Source of the DNA: Chitinophagaceae bacterium
GTDB lineage: Bacteria > Bacteroidota > Bacteroidia > Chitinophagales > Chitinophagaceae
Direction of reading: 5' to 3'
Length of the DNA: 6,845 nucleotides
Assembly (NCBI GenBank): GCA_025362915.1
Contig: JANYEU010000043.1
Location: 1 to 6,845, forward strand
The translations under genes were made by a program, and so were the position numbers. Below, piece after piece: positions 1 to 6,840 of this stretch. Each line of letters starts with the position of its first letter. Position 1 is the stretch's first letter. The notes under the pieces are model-generated. The model was given only the letters and a program-made list of their open reading frames with translations, had not been told where the DNA came from and ran no database searches.

Positions 1-1
1 T

Positions 2-1876
2 GGCAGCTTATTAACTTCATCTTTAACGCCTGCCGATACCACATATACCGTTGCAAATACTTACAATGTCAAGTTGGTGGTATCAAATGGTACTTGTAAT
101 GATAGCATTACCCAACAAGTATATGTTTACTCTTGCGCTGTAAGTTCTGGCGGAACTGGTGGTTTGGAAAGTAAGAGCCTTGGTGCTGCAATTGGTATAA
201 GAAACTTTAATCTTTACAAAGACGGTAAGAACGGTTCGGTACAATACAACGCTTCTGAATTGATAGCTGCCCCTAAGAAAGGAGCTATAAGCACAATGGG
301 TATCAATGGTGTAAATTCATTAGCTTCAATTATGCCTTACCAAGTAAGTACTGCTTATACTCAATACGATAAATCTGCAGCGGTTACTGATCTTACTTCC
401 ATCACTAACGCAATAGACATTCGTACAATAGACTTTACATTAAACAATTCACCTAAGGCAGTTGCCTTTGCTACTAAAACAGTAGGTGCTATCTACAGCC
501 ATACCAAACCAATCTGTGATCGATTGAAGGGTGCTCAATTGCTAAACGTTGAAAATGTACAGATACAAAATATTCCTTTTGTACGCTATACAATACTTCA
601 ACCCAATGGTGAAACTGAATATGCTATCAGCTTCTCTGCTGGTCAAAAAGCAGGAAGAAGTAGTTATTCAATACAAAGCAAATGGTTGATGAGTAACTAC
701 GCATCTGAAGATACAATGGTTAACTATCAATTGTGGGCTGCATCACCTGCTGATGTAACTACTATGGTTAAGGAAATATTGAGTAGGTTACAATCAAACA
801 TGACAGTTGCACAATTGGGTACTGGCAATGACCTTCCTGGTGCGTATGTTTCTGCTGCTAGCAGACAAGGTACTAACCTGAACCTGACTGTGAACAATAG
901 AACTGCAACCACCACCGGTTACTTCAAATTGACACAAAGGAATACGGAAAACAATACAACAAGCAGCAATGTGGTTGTACCATTCACCATCAATGCAAAT
1001 GGCAAGACAACAGTAAGCATTCCGGTTGGTGATAGCTACGATGCAGACATTACCATGGTGTTCAATAACAACACAGAGGATATGTTATACATGGCCGATG
1101 GTATTTGGGGTAACAGTACCGATAACAACACCACTGTTTCTCAATTCAACGTTGCCAACAATAGCAGCCGCACATACAATGCAAATGAATATGCATTGAT
1201 GAGGGATGTGAAGGTTCAAGCCACCACACCGAGCTATGTTTCCATCTACAAATACCTTAGGGGTGGTGCAACTGCGGTAAACCTTACCGGATACAAATCA
1301 TTCAAGTTCACTACTGCTACAAATACAGAAGGTTTGAACCTGAGGGTTACCATTACCAAGGAAGGTGTGAACAACTGGAAGAGTCAATATTCTTACCTGA
1401 TCACAGGATTGCAGGATGGACAGACTTATCAAATTGGTACAAACGAGTTTAAATCTGCTGATAACACCTTACCGGCTTCAATAGATTTGTCGGATGTTAC
1501 TTCTGTAGTGTACAACATCGAGAACCCAACCGGTCAGACCATCAGCTTCAATGCTGGTATTGCTAATGCAGCCTTCAGCAAGGTTGACATCACTTACCAA
1601 AATTCATTGCAAGCGAAGACTGTTGGCATCAGTCCAAATCCTAACAATGGTACATTCAAGGTAAGCTTTGCAAGTCCTGCCACTACACAATTGCAGTTGA
1701 CCATCATAGACAATCTTGGAAGGATGATTAGCAGCACATTGGTTAATGCCACAGTTGGTCAGAACAGTGCTTCCATCAACCTGAATCAAGGTTTGAAGAA
1801 GGGTCTTTACTACGTTTCATTACAAGGTTCAGGTATTAAATACGATACACAAAAGGTAATGATCCAAAATAAATAG
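2..1876 (+). CDS. Secreted PKD/T9SS-sorted surface protein, C-terminal part (5' end outside window)
   Basis: The frame is open from the left edge, so the 624 visible codons are the C-terminal part of a longer protein; an internal TTG at 74 is not a credible start because matching sequence continues upstream of it. Residues 1-45 (window numbering) look like the last strands of a PKD/Ig-like domain (YNVKLVVSNGTC, then QQVYVYSC). A GGTGGLES linker follows, then about 370 residues rich in Asn, Thr and Ser that I cannot assign. Residues about 427-530 (GYKSFKF, NLRVTITKEGVNNW, ending in a run of beta strands) resemble a CIA30/CBM11-like jelly roll, a tentative call. Residues about 539-624 are a T9SS type A sorting domain: the SPNPNNGTF start, the IIDNLGRMI strand and a final GLYYVSLQGSG...QKVMIQNK. 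In this family the tail directs export through the outer membrane and is removed or attached to the surface. Substrate and role are unknown; an adhesin or glycan-binding protein is inference. Confidence 0.85.
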   Translation, partial: GSLLTSSLTPADTTYTVANTYNVKLVVSNGTCNDSITQQVYVYSCAVSSGGTGGLESKSLGAAIGIRNFNLYKDGKNGSVQYNASELIAAPKKGAISTMGINGVNSLASIMPYQVSTAYTQYDKSAAVTDLTSITNAIDIRTIDFTLNNSPKAVAFATKTVGAIYSHTKPICDRLKGAQLLNVENVQIQNIPFVRYTILQPNGETEYAISFSAGQKAGRSSYSIQSKWLMSNYASEDTMVNYQLWAASPADVTTMVKEILSRLQSNMTVAQLGTGNDLPGAYVSAASRQGTNLNLTVNNRTATTTGYFKLTQRNTENNTTSSNVVVPFTINANGKTTVSIPVGDSYDADITMVFNNNTEDMLYMADGIWGNSTDNNTTVSQFNVANNSSRTYNANEYALMRDVKVQATTPSYVSIYKYLRGGATAVNLTGYKSFKFTTATNTEGLNLRVTITKEGVNNWKSQYSYLITGLQDGQTYQIGTNEFKSADNTLPASIDLSDVTSVVYNIENPTGQTISFNAGIANAAFSKVDITYQNSLQAKTVGISPNPNNGTFKVSFASPATTQLQLTIIDNLGRMISSTLVNATVGQNSASINLNQGLKKGLYYVSLQGSGIKYDTQKVMIQNK

Positions 1877-1922
1877 TTGCTCACAATGAATCCTAGGTTA
1901 TAAATGATAAGTTGAATAAAGC

Positions 1923-1960
1923 AAAAAGAGGTTGTCCCAGAAAGACAGCCTCTTTTTATT
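1923..1960 (+). terminator. Strong intrinsic terminator after the T9SS protein gene
   Basis: Two 14-nt arms (1923-1936 and 1944-1957) pair fully with one G-U wobble around a 7-nt loop (CCAGAAA). The left arm begins with five A and the right arm ends with five T, followed by ATT, so the T-run forms part of the stem. It lies 46 bp after the stop codon of the upstream gene. Because both arms are A/T-ended it could also stop transcription on the minus strand, although no minus-strand gene is visible here. Confidence 0.85.
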
Positions 1961-2111
1961 TGATACATTAACACGAAGAAAATATATTGAGTAGCTATCT
2001 CCTTAAACTTTTACTTTCAATAAATTCAATATTCACCCACCTTTTGATGAAGCCCTGCCTTCGAGGCAATGTTCTTTTCGGGATAAAACAATAAATGTTA
2101 TATTAGTACCT

Positions 2112-2119
2112 TAAATTTG
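2112..2119 (+). promoter_or_regulatory. Possible Bacteroidota -7 promoter box (TAnnTTTG) for the kinase-regulator operon
   Basis: The sequence TAAATTTG matches the TAnnTTTG -7 consensus of Bacteroidota sigma-A promoters and lies 51 bp before the kinase ATG, downstream of the terminator, where a promoter is expected. No clear TTG-type -33 element is seen at the right distance, so the call rests on one box and on position in an A/T-rich region where chance matches are common. Confidence 0.4.
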
Positions 2120-2170
2120 TTTTTATTCTTATTCACGCAGCACACAATCACTAATTAGCATCCCCACTTC

Positions 2171-2992
2171 ATGGAAGATCAGAGTCAGGAAATTATTTTC
2201 AATATAGTAATTGGAATAGCAATTGCGTTACTCTTGGTGGGGTTCATTGTTTCTATTTTCTTCTTTTATCAAAAGAAAGAAATAAAACAAGAACGGTTGA
2301 TGAGGGATTTGAGAGAACGCTTTGAAAGGGAACTGCTGAATAGCCAACTGGAAATGCAAGAAAATACGATGAAGCAAATAGGTGAGGAGCTTCATGATAA
2401 CATTAAGCAACAATTACTCGTAGTAAGTATGTCTTTAGGATTTTTGCCAGTAGAACCGGACGACCCCTCTTACGAAACAATAAAAGAAAGTAAAACAGAG
2501 ATTAACAATGTAATAAAGGATATTGCGCAGCTTTCGCATAGTTTGCACACGGATAGGATTTTTCAAGTTGGGTTGCTGGAGTCGATTGATTTGGAAGTGG
2601 AGCGACTAAGAAGAATTAAGACCCTTAAAGTAAACTATTTATGCAAGGCTAAGTATAATTATTTTGATGGTCAGACAAATACGTTTATTTTTAGAATTAT
2701 GCAGGAGATACTTCAAAATGTTTTGAAGCATGCGAAGGCAACAGAACTAAACATAGATGTTTATGAACAGGACGTTACTTTATTTGTGATTAGGATACAG
2801 GATAATGGAATTGGCTTTGACGTGAATTCAAATGAAGGACAAAGTAAAACGGGCGGTATAGGATTGACAAATATGCAAAACAGGGCAGATTTGATAAATG
2901 CTGATATTAAAATAGAGAGTGAAAAAGGGAAGGGAACTACTGTTTCTTTAGTTTTGCCAATTCCAAAAGAAGAGAGGAGTATAATTAACTAA
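2171..2992 (+). CDS. Small membrane-anchored sensor histidine kinase, HisKA_3 (NarL-partner) type
   Basis: This 273-residue protein should autophosphorylate on a histidine and pass the phosphate to the regulator encoded just downstream. One hydrophobic helix spans residues about 8-33, with only a few residues before it, followed by a charged helical, probably coiled-coil stretch (34-70). The dimerisation/phosphoacceptor motif is GEELHDN with His75, as in the HisKA_3 family. The ATP-binding domain shows the N box (EILQNVLKHA, about 179-188), DNGIGFD (211-217) and GGIGLTNMQNR (228-238), with GKGT at 253-256; all key residues are present, so the enzyme looks active. There is no periplasmic, PAS, GAF or TPR sensor domain, so the signal must reach it through the membrane helix, a partner protein or the cytoplasmic coil. 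The ATG at 2171 directly precedes the membrane helix and has no Shine-Dalgarno sequence, as is normal for this phylum. The stimulus is unknown. Confidence 0.93.
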   Translation: MEDQSQEIIFNIVIGIAIALLLVGFIVSIFFFYQKKEIKQERLMRDLRERFERELLNSQLEMQENTMKQIGEELHDNIKQQLLVVSMSLGFLPVEPDDPSYETIKESKTEINNVIKDIAQLSHSLHTDRIFQVGLLESIDLEVERLRRIKTLKVNYLCKAKYNYFDGQTNTFIFRIMQEILQNVLKHAKATELNIDVYEQDVTLFVIRIQDNGIGFDVNSNEGQSKTGGIGLTNMQNRADLINADIKIESEKGKGTTVSLVLPIPKEERSIIN

Positions 2993-3012
2993 TAGTTTAT
3001 TTATAAATTAAA

Positions 3013-3678
3013 ATGAGCAAAGAATCGCAGAAAATACAGGTTGCCTTAGCGGATGATCATAAGCTCGTAAGGAGTTCTATGGCGAAACTGGTTGCTTCAT
3101 TTTCTAACTGTAGTGTTTTGTTTGATGCTGAGAACGGGGAAGAAGTGATGGAGAAATTAAGAAAACATCTAATTCCTGATATTCTACTGCTAGACATAAG
3201 TATGCCTTTAATGGATGGTTTTGAGACATGTTTGTGGGCAACAAAGAATTTTCCACAGGTACGTGTAATAGCATTGACAATGAATACCGACGAAAGAAGT
3301 ATTGTGAAGATGATGCGAAATGGGGCTAAAGGATTTTTATCTAAAAACACCGAAGCGTCTGAGTTGAAAAAAGCGATAGAAACTGTAATGGAAAAGAGTT
3401 TTTACTTACCCGAAGAAATGTCTTGGAAATTGGTGACTGGAATGCAAAATGAAGCAAACATGCCAGCACTTCCTAGTGATTTATCAGAAAAGGAGAAAGA
3501 ATTCTTGATACACGTGTGTACCGAATTACACTACGACCAAATTGCGAAAAAAATGTTTATAAGTCCAAGAACTATCGATGATTATAGGGCAATATTGTAC
3601 GAGAAATTGAAAGTGCATTCGAGAATGGGATTAGCCATGTACGCCATTAAGAATGGATTGGTGGATTCAATAGAATAA
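3013..3678 (+). CDS. NarL/LuxR-family response regulator, partner of the upstream kinase
   Basis: This 221-residue DNA-binding regulator has two domains. The receiver (about 8-125) keeps the acidic pair Asp14-Asp15, the phosphoacceptor Asp61 in LLLDISMP, the switch Thr89 and Lys111 in FLSKN. A linker of about 30 residues leads to a LuxR-type helix-turn-helix (about 156-217): LSEKEKEFL, then YDQIAKKMFISPRTIDDYR and the dimer helix KLKVHSRMGLAMYAI. All residues needed for phosphorylation are present. The gene starts 20 bp after the kinase stop codon, in an A/T-rich spacer with no promoter or terminator, so the two are almost surely cotranscribed and form a cognate pair. The architecture matches other HisKA_3-partnered regulators of Bacteroidota. 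Target genes cannot be inferred; autoregulation or control of the neighbouring surface-protein gene are only possibilities. Confidence 0.94.
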   Translation: MSKESQKIQVALADDHKLVRSSMAKLVASFSNCSVLFDAENGEEVMEKLRKHLIPDILLLDISMPLMDGFETCLWATKNFPQVRVIALTMNTDERSIVKMMRNGAKGFLSKNTEASELKKAIETVMEKSFYLPEEMSWKLVTGMQNEANMPALPSDLSEKEKEFLIHVCTELHYDQIAKKMFISPRTIDDYRAILYEKLKVHSRMGLAMYAIKNGLVDSIE

Positions 3679-3708
3679 TTAGCAAGACCCAAACACTAAA
3701 CTCAATAA

Positions 3709-3725
3709 CCAATTTACTCAATTGG
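3709..3725. repeat. Short perfect inverted repeat in the regulator-holB spacer
   Basis: CCAATT and AATTGG (6-bp arms, 5-bp spacer) lie 31 bp after the response regulator stop and 26 bp before the holB start. It could be an operator-like dyad or a weak hairpin; there is no T-run, so it is not a standard terminator. Chance occurrence in A/T-rich DNA is quite possible. Confidence 0.25.
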
Positions 3726-3750
3726 ATTAATAAAAAGAATTACCTCTTCC

Positions 3751-4950
3751 ATGCAATTTAAAGACATAATAGGGCAACAGGGAATAAAGCAACATTTGAT
3801 AGAAATGATTGAACAAAACCGCTTGAGTCATGCACTGTTGTTTTTGGGTAAGGATGGAAGTGGCGCATTGCCGTTGGCATTGGCTTTTGCACAGTTTGTA
3901 ATTTGTCAACCGATTGCTTCCCCAGTAGTAGAAGATTTATTTGGTGGAATGTCGGCACTGGAAGTAAAACCTAGTTACCTATCTCCGGAAGAATTGGAAG
4001 GACAGGAAAATTTTCAAAGGGCAGAGAAGTTGATGCATTCTGATTTGCATTTCTCCTATCCGGTTATATCCAAAAAGGCAGGCGACAAACCTAAAAGCAC
4101 TGATTATATCAATGAGTGGCGGGAGTTTATAAAGCTATCCCCCTATAGCAATGCTTACGATTGGTTACAATTTATTGGTGCCGAAAACAAGCAAGGTAAC
4201 ATCACAGCAGAAGAATGTAATGACATCATGCGCCAGCTAAGTTTGAAAAGTTTCGAAAGCGGATACAAGGTATTGGTATTATGGATGCCAGAATACCTTG
4301 GTAAAGAAGGCAATAAATTACTTAAACTAATTGAAGAGCCTCCTGCCAATACCCTTTTTATTTTAGTGGCAGAAGATGAGGAGCAAATATTACCTACCAT
4401 TCTTAGTAGGTGCCAATTGATAAAGATTCCAATGCTGGAAACTAAAGAAATAGAAGAAGCCTTACTTGCTAGAGCCAATGCCTCACCAGAAACCGCTGCG
4501 CAGGTAGCGGCAATCTGTGAGGGTAATTATAGGGAAGCATTGCAATTGCTCCAACATAATGAAGAAGATTGGCAGACGCTATTGAAAGAGTGGTTGAATA
4601 GTACATTAAGAGGAGGGCCAATAAAGCAAGTGAAGTTTTCAGAAGACATGAGCAAATTGGGGCGTGAAAAACAGAAACAGTTTCTTCGTTATTTCAATCA
4701 TTTGATTGGGCAAAGTATTCGGATAAAGGTGCTTGGCAACAATGCTTTTGCCATAGCAGAATCGGAAAAGGAATTTGCCTTGCGCTTAAATAAGATAGCA
4801 TCTGTAAGCCAACAGCAAGCTATTATAGAGGAGTTGGACAAGGCATCCTATTACATAGAAAGAAATGCAAATGGCAAAATGCTTTTTCAGGCACTGACTA
4901 TCAAAATGTACCACATCCTTCAAAATAAGGTAGTTGTAACAACAGTTTAA
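3751..4950 (+). CDS. holB: DNA polymerase III subunit delta-prime (clamp-loader AAA+ subunit)
   Basis: This 399-residue protein is the delta-prime subunit of the clamp loader, which opens the sliding clamp and places it on primed DNA. It begins FKDIIGQQGIKQHLI, typical of clamp-loader subunits, followed by HALLFLGKDGSGALPLALAFAQ (about 27-48) where the Walker A loop sits; the GK[S/T] lysine is missing, so it should not hydrolyse ATP, as known for delta-prime proteins. HSDLHFSYPV and the INEWREF segment are characteristic of Bacteroidota versions. Then come VLVLWMPE (Walker B position), KLLKLIEEPP (189-198) and the LSRCQ sensor/Arg-finger motif (Ser219-Arg220-Cys221), which completes the active site of the neighbouring subunit. 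The zinc-module cysteines usual between residues 50 and 85 are reduced to Cys52 alone. The ATG at 3751 fits the family start; there is no Shine-Dalgarno sequence. It lies 72 bp after the response regulator and may be cotranscribed or have its own promoter. Confidence 0.92.
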   Translation: MQFKDIIGQQGIKQHLIEMIEQNRLSHALLFLGKDGSGALPLALAFAQFVICQPIASPVVEDLFGGMSALEVKPSYLSPEELEGQENFQRAEKLMHSDLHFSYPVISKKAGDKPKSTDYINEWREFIKLSPYSNAYDWLQFIGAENKQGNITAEECNDIMRQLSLKSFESGYKVLVLWMPEYLGKEGNKLLKLIEEPPANTLFILVAEDEEQILPTILSRCQLIKIPMLETKEIEEALLARANASPETAAQVAAICEGNYREALQLLQHNEEDWQTLLKEWLNSTLRGGPIKQVKFSEDMSKLGREKQKQFLRYFNHLIGQSIRIKVLGNNAFAIAESEKEFALRLNKIASVSQQQAIIEELDKASYYIERNANGKMLFQALTIKMYHILQNKVVVTTV

Positions 4951-5367
4951 ATAGTAAGCCTATAAAGGGTTTCTATTGGAATCAATCTTTTCTTTCATTC
5001 AAATAATTTTATCATCAGTTATTAACTTTTCCATGATCCGTGCAATAACCTGTTCCATATTTCACTATTTTTGGAGGCGTTGAAGATTTATAGTTTGGAA
5101 ATGAATGGACGTATTGGAGATATATCTTAGATAGTTAATAGGTTTTAAGCCTTGGAATATAAATAAACAGCTTTTTTCTGCTATTTGATTGTAGAATACC
5201 ATGCTGAAAATTGATCAAACAATAGTTTTTTGTTTGGCTAAGTCTAAACCTCTCCTGTTTCTCATTTCCCATCTACAATTTGTGCTTCGGCATCGTGCTT
5301 TCGCAAATCTTTGTTTGTGTCTGCATGGTGAAATCTCTAGTTAATGACTTTGTAAAGAAAAAATAAT
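4951..5367. other. 417-bp intergenic region without a convincing gene
   Basis: This A/T-rich gap separates holB from the ricT-like gene. I see no ORF of coding character on either strand, no tRNA-like sequence and no strong terminator. It holds a TATTTTTG promoter-like box (5066-5073), two weak hairpins (5161-5186 and 5216-5236) and a 13-codon ORF that ends one base before the next start (5325-5366). The length and the promoter-like box suggest that the downstream gene is transcribed at least partly on its own. Confidence 0.6.
5066..5073 (+). promoter_or_regulatory. Candidate TAnnTTTG promoter box upstream of the ricT-like gene
   Basis: TATTTTTG fits the Bacteroidota -7 consensus exactly, but no TTG-type -33 element is visible at the expected distance, and the box is about 295 bp from the start codon, which would imply a long leader. 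A weaker match, TGACTTTG at 5345-5352, lies only 15 bp before the ATG. This is a low-confidence call in A/T-rich sequence. Confidence 0.25.
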
Positions 5368-6840
5368 ATGGGCTGTGGATCATGTGGAACAGGAAAACCT
5401 AACGGTTGCAAGAGCAATGGAGGGTGTAGTACTGGCGGTTGTAACAGAATGAATGTGCATGATTGGTTAGTAAACTTGCCGGTTGATGATAGCGAAAGCC
5501 AATGCAGGGTGATAGAAGTGAGTTTTAAAAATGGTAGCAGAAAAGACTTTTTTAGAAATGCCACACTTCAATACTTTGAAAAGGGCGATTATGTAACTGT
5601 AGAAGGTGTAAGTGGTTATGACGTAGGAGAAGTAAGTTTATCGGGCGAGCTTGTTCGGATGCAACTGAAAAAAAGAGGATTGAATGAGTTTCATCCAGAA
5701 ATAAAAAAGGTATTAAGACCAAGTCACGAGAAAGATGTAGAAACCTTTCAAATTAGCAAGGGACGTGAAGCAAAAATATTGTCGAGAAGTAGGGAAATTG
5801 CCATTGAACTGAAACTACAGATGAAGCTTTCTGAAATAGATATACAAGCGGATGGTAAAAAAGCCACCTTCTTTTATACTGCCGATGACAGGGTGGATTT
5901 TAGGGAGATGATAAAAATGTTTGCCAATGAGTTTAGGCTGAAGGTAGAGATGAAGCAAATTGGCATCAGACAGGAAGCGGCAAAAATGGGAGGCATTGGC
6001 AGTTGCGGTCGTGAACTTTGTTGCAGTACCTGGCTTACAGATTTTAAGAGCGTAAACACTACCGCTGCCCGTTACCAAAACTTATCAATCAATCAAACAA
6101 AATTAAGCGGGCAATGTGGACGTTTGAAATGCTGTTTGAATTTTGAACTGGATACTTATCTGGATGCATTGCAACATTTTCCGGAAAATGCTGATGTGTT
6201 GGAAACCGCAAAAGGCAACGCATTCTTGATTAAGAAAGATATTTTCAAAAACCTGATGTGGTATGTACTTCAAGGTGGCAGCAAACATTATCCTCTCTCC
6301 ATACAAAGGGCAAAAGAAATAAAGCGTTTGAATGGTCAGGGTATAAAACCTGAAAATCTTGAACCAATGGATTTAACTACAGGAAAAAACAAGGATGTTG
6401 AACCAGAATATGCTGATTTGGTTGGGCAAATAACCTTGAAGCCATTGGAGAGAAACAAGGGACGCAGAGATGACCGGAACAGAGGAGGGGATAGACCCCA
6501 GGAAAATAGAGGTGGTGGTGACAGAAATAGCAGACCTCAGCAACCTAGGGAAAATAGGGAAGCGAATAGGCCGCAACAAAATAGATCTCCGCAGGAAGGA
6601 AGGGAACCGAATGCTCAACCGCAAAGGCCACCTCAAAACAGGAATCAACAAAGACCGCCTCAAAATAATCAACCCCAACTGAGAAGGGATAATACTGGGC
6701 AACAACAGCAGAGACCTCCTCAAAACAGGAATCCTCAAAGGCCGCAACAGCCGAGGAAGAACAGAAGTAATAATGGTGGGCAACCGCAAAGGCCTCCTCA
6801 ACCGGATAGTGATAAGCCTGCAGATAAACCTGCAGAATAA
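5368..6840 (+). CDS. ricT: RicT/YaaT-like PSP1-domain protein with Cys-rich leader and disordered C-terminal tail
   Basis: The 490-residue product is a PSP1-family protein related to Bacillus subtilis RicT (YaaT, about 275 residues), part of the Ric complex that carries Fe-S clusters and affects RNA processing and development; its role in Bacteroidota is not established. The N terminus has five cysteines among Gly, Ser and Asn (Cys3, 6, 14, 20, 25). Residues about 110-200 form the PSP1 core (YTADDRVDFREMI near 170-182, KQIGIRQEAA near 196-205). Two conserved Cys motifs follow: GGIGSCGRELCC (Cys213, 218, 219) and GQCGRLKCC (Cys250, 255, 256), likely metal or Fe-S ligands. Residues about 361-490 are low complexity, rich in Arg, Gln, Pro, Asn and Gly, without aromatic residues. 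There is no signal peptide or membrane helix, so it is cytoplasmic. The ATG at 5368 starts the family's MGCGSCG leader. It follows holB, as yaaT does in Bacillus. The stop is five bases from the window end, so the next gene is unseen. Confidence 0.9.
   Translation: MGCGSCGTGKPNGCKSNGGCSTGGCNRMNVHDWLVNLPVDDSESQCRVIEVSFKNGSRKDFFRNATLQYFEKGDYVTVEGVSGYDVGEVSLSGELVRMQLKKRGLNEFHPEIKKVLRPSHEKDVETFQISKGREAKILSRSREIAIELKLQMKLSEIDIQADGKKATFFYTADDRVDFREMIKMFANEFRLKVEMKQIGIRQEAAKMGGIGSCGRELCCSTWLTDFKSVNTTAARYQNLSINQTKLSGQCGRLKCCLNFELDTYLDALQHFPENADVLETAKGNAFLIKKDIFKNLMWYVLQGGSKHYPLSIQRAKEIKRLNGQGIKPENLEPMDLTTGKNKDVEPEYADLVGQITLKPLERNKGRRDDRNRGGDRPQENRGGGDRNSRPQQPRENREANRPQQNRSPQEGREPNAQPQRPPQNRNQQRPPQNNQPQLRRDNTGQQQQRPPQNRNPQRPQQPRKNRSNNGGQPQRPPQPDSDKPADKPAE
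6448..6837 (+). repeat. Low-complexity coding repeat: Arg/Gln/Pro/Asn tail with QRPPQ units
   Basis: This stretch encodes residues 361-490 of the RicT-like protein. QRPPQ occurs four times (residues 419-423, 428-432, 448-452, 474-478), with a variant QRPQQ at 457-461; RPPQNRN recurs at 420-426 and 449-455. The first part (about 362-411) is rich in RG, RD and ENR, the middle in Q/P/N/R, and the end turns acidic (PDSDKPADKPAE). At DNA level the units share a CAAAGGCC-CCTCAAAACAGGAAT-like pattern with synonymous changes, suggesting growth by duplication followed by drift. Confidence 0.8.

Noticed and set aside
2056..2068. Small hairpin TGCCT-TCG-AGGCA upstream of the kinase
   Set aside because: A 5-bp stem with no T-run or conserved context is too weak to call.
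3057..3350. 97-codon antisense ORF inside the response regulator
   Set aside because: It is opposite the conserved receiver domain; no independent coding evidence.
4155..4478. 107-codon antisense ORF inside holB
   Set aside because: It lies fully opposite conserved delta-prime motifs, and its product has no recognisable features.
5161..5186. Imperfect hairpin around a T6 run in the holB-ricT gap
   Set aside because: Only 3 bp of stem next to the loop, then a bulge and A/T pairs; the T-run is in the loop, so it is not an intrinsic terminator.
5216..5236. CAAACAA/TTGTTTG inverted repeat in the holB-ricT gap
   Set aside because: A 7-bp A/T-rich stem without a following T-run; expected by chance in this composition.
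6470..6682. 70-codon ORF in a second + frame inside the RicT-like tail
   Set aside because: It is a by-product of the repetitive, stop-poor tail sequence, with no family resemblance.
6373..6801. 142-codon antisense ORF opposite the RicT-like tail
   Set aside because: Its Leu/Pro/Arg-rich product is what the reverse of a Gln/Pro/Arg/Asn low-complexity sequence gives; the sense frame is clearly the real gene.
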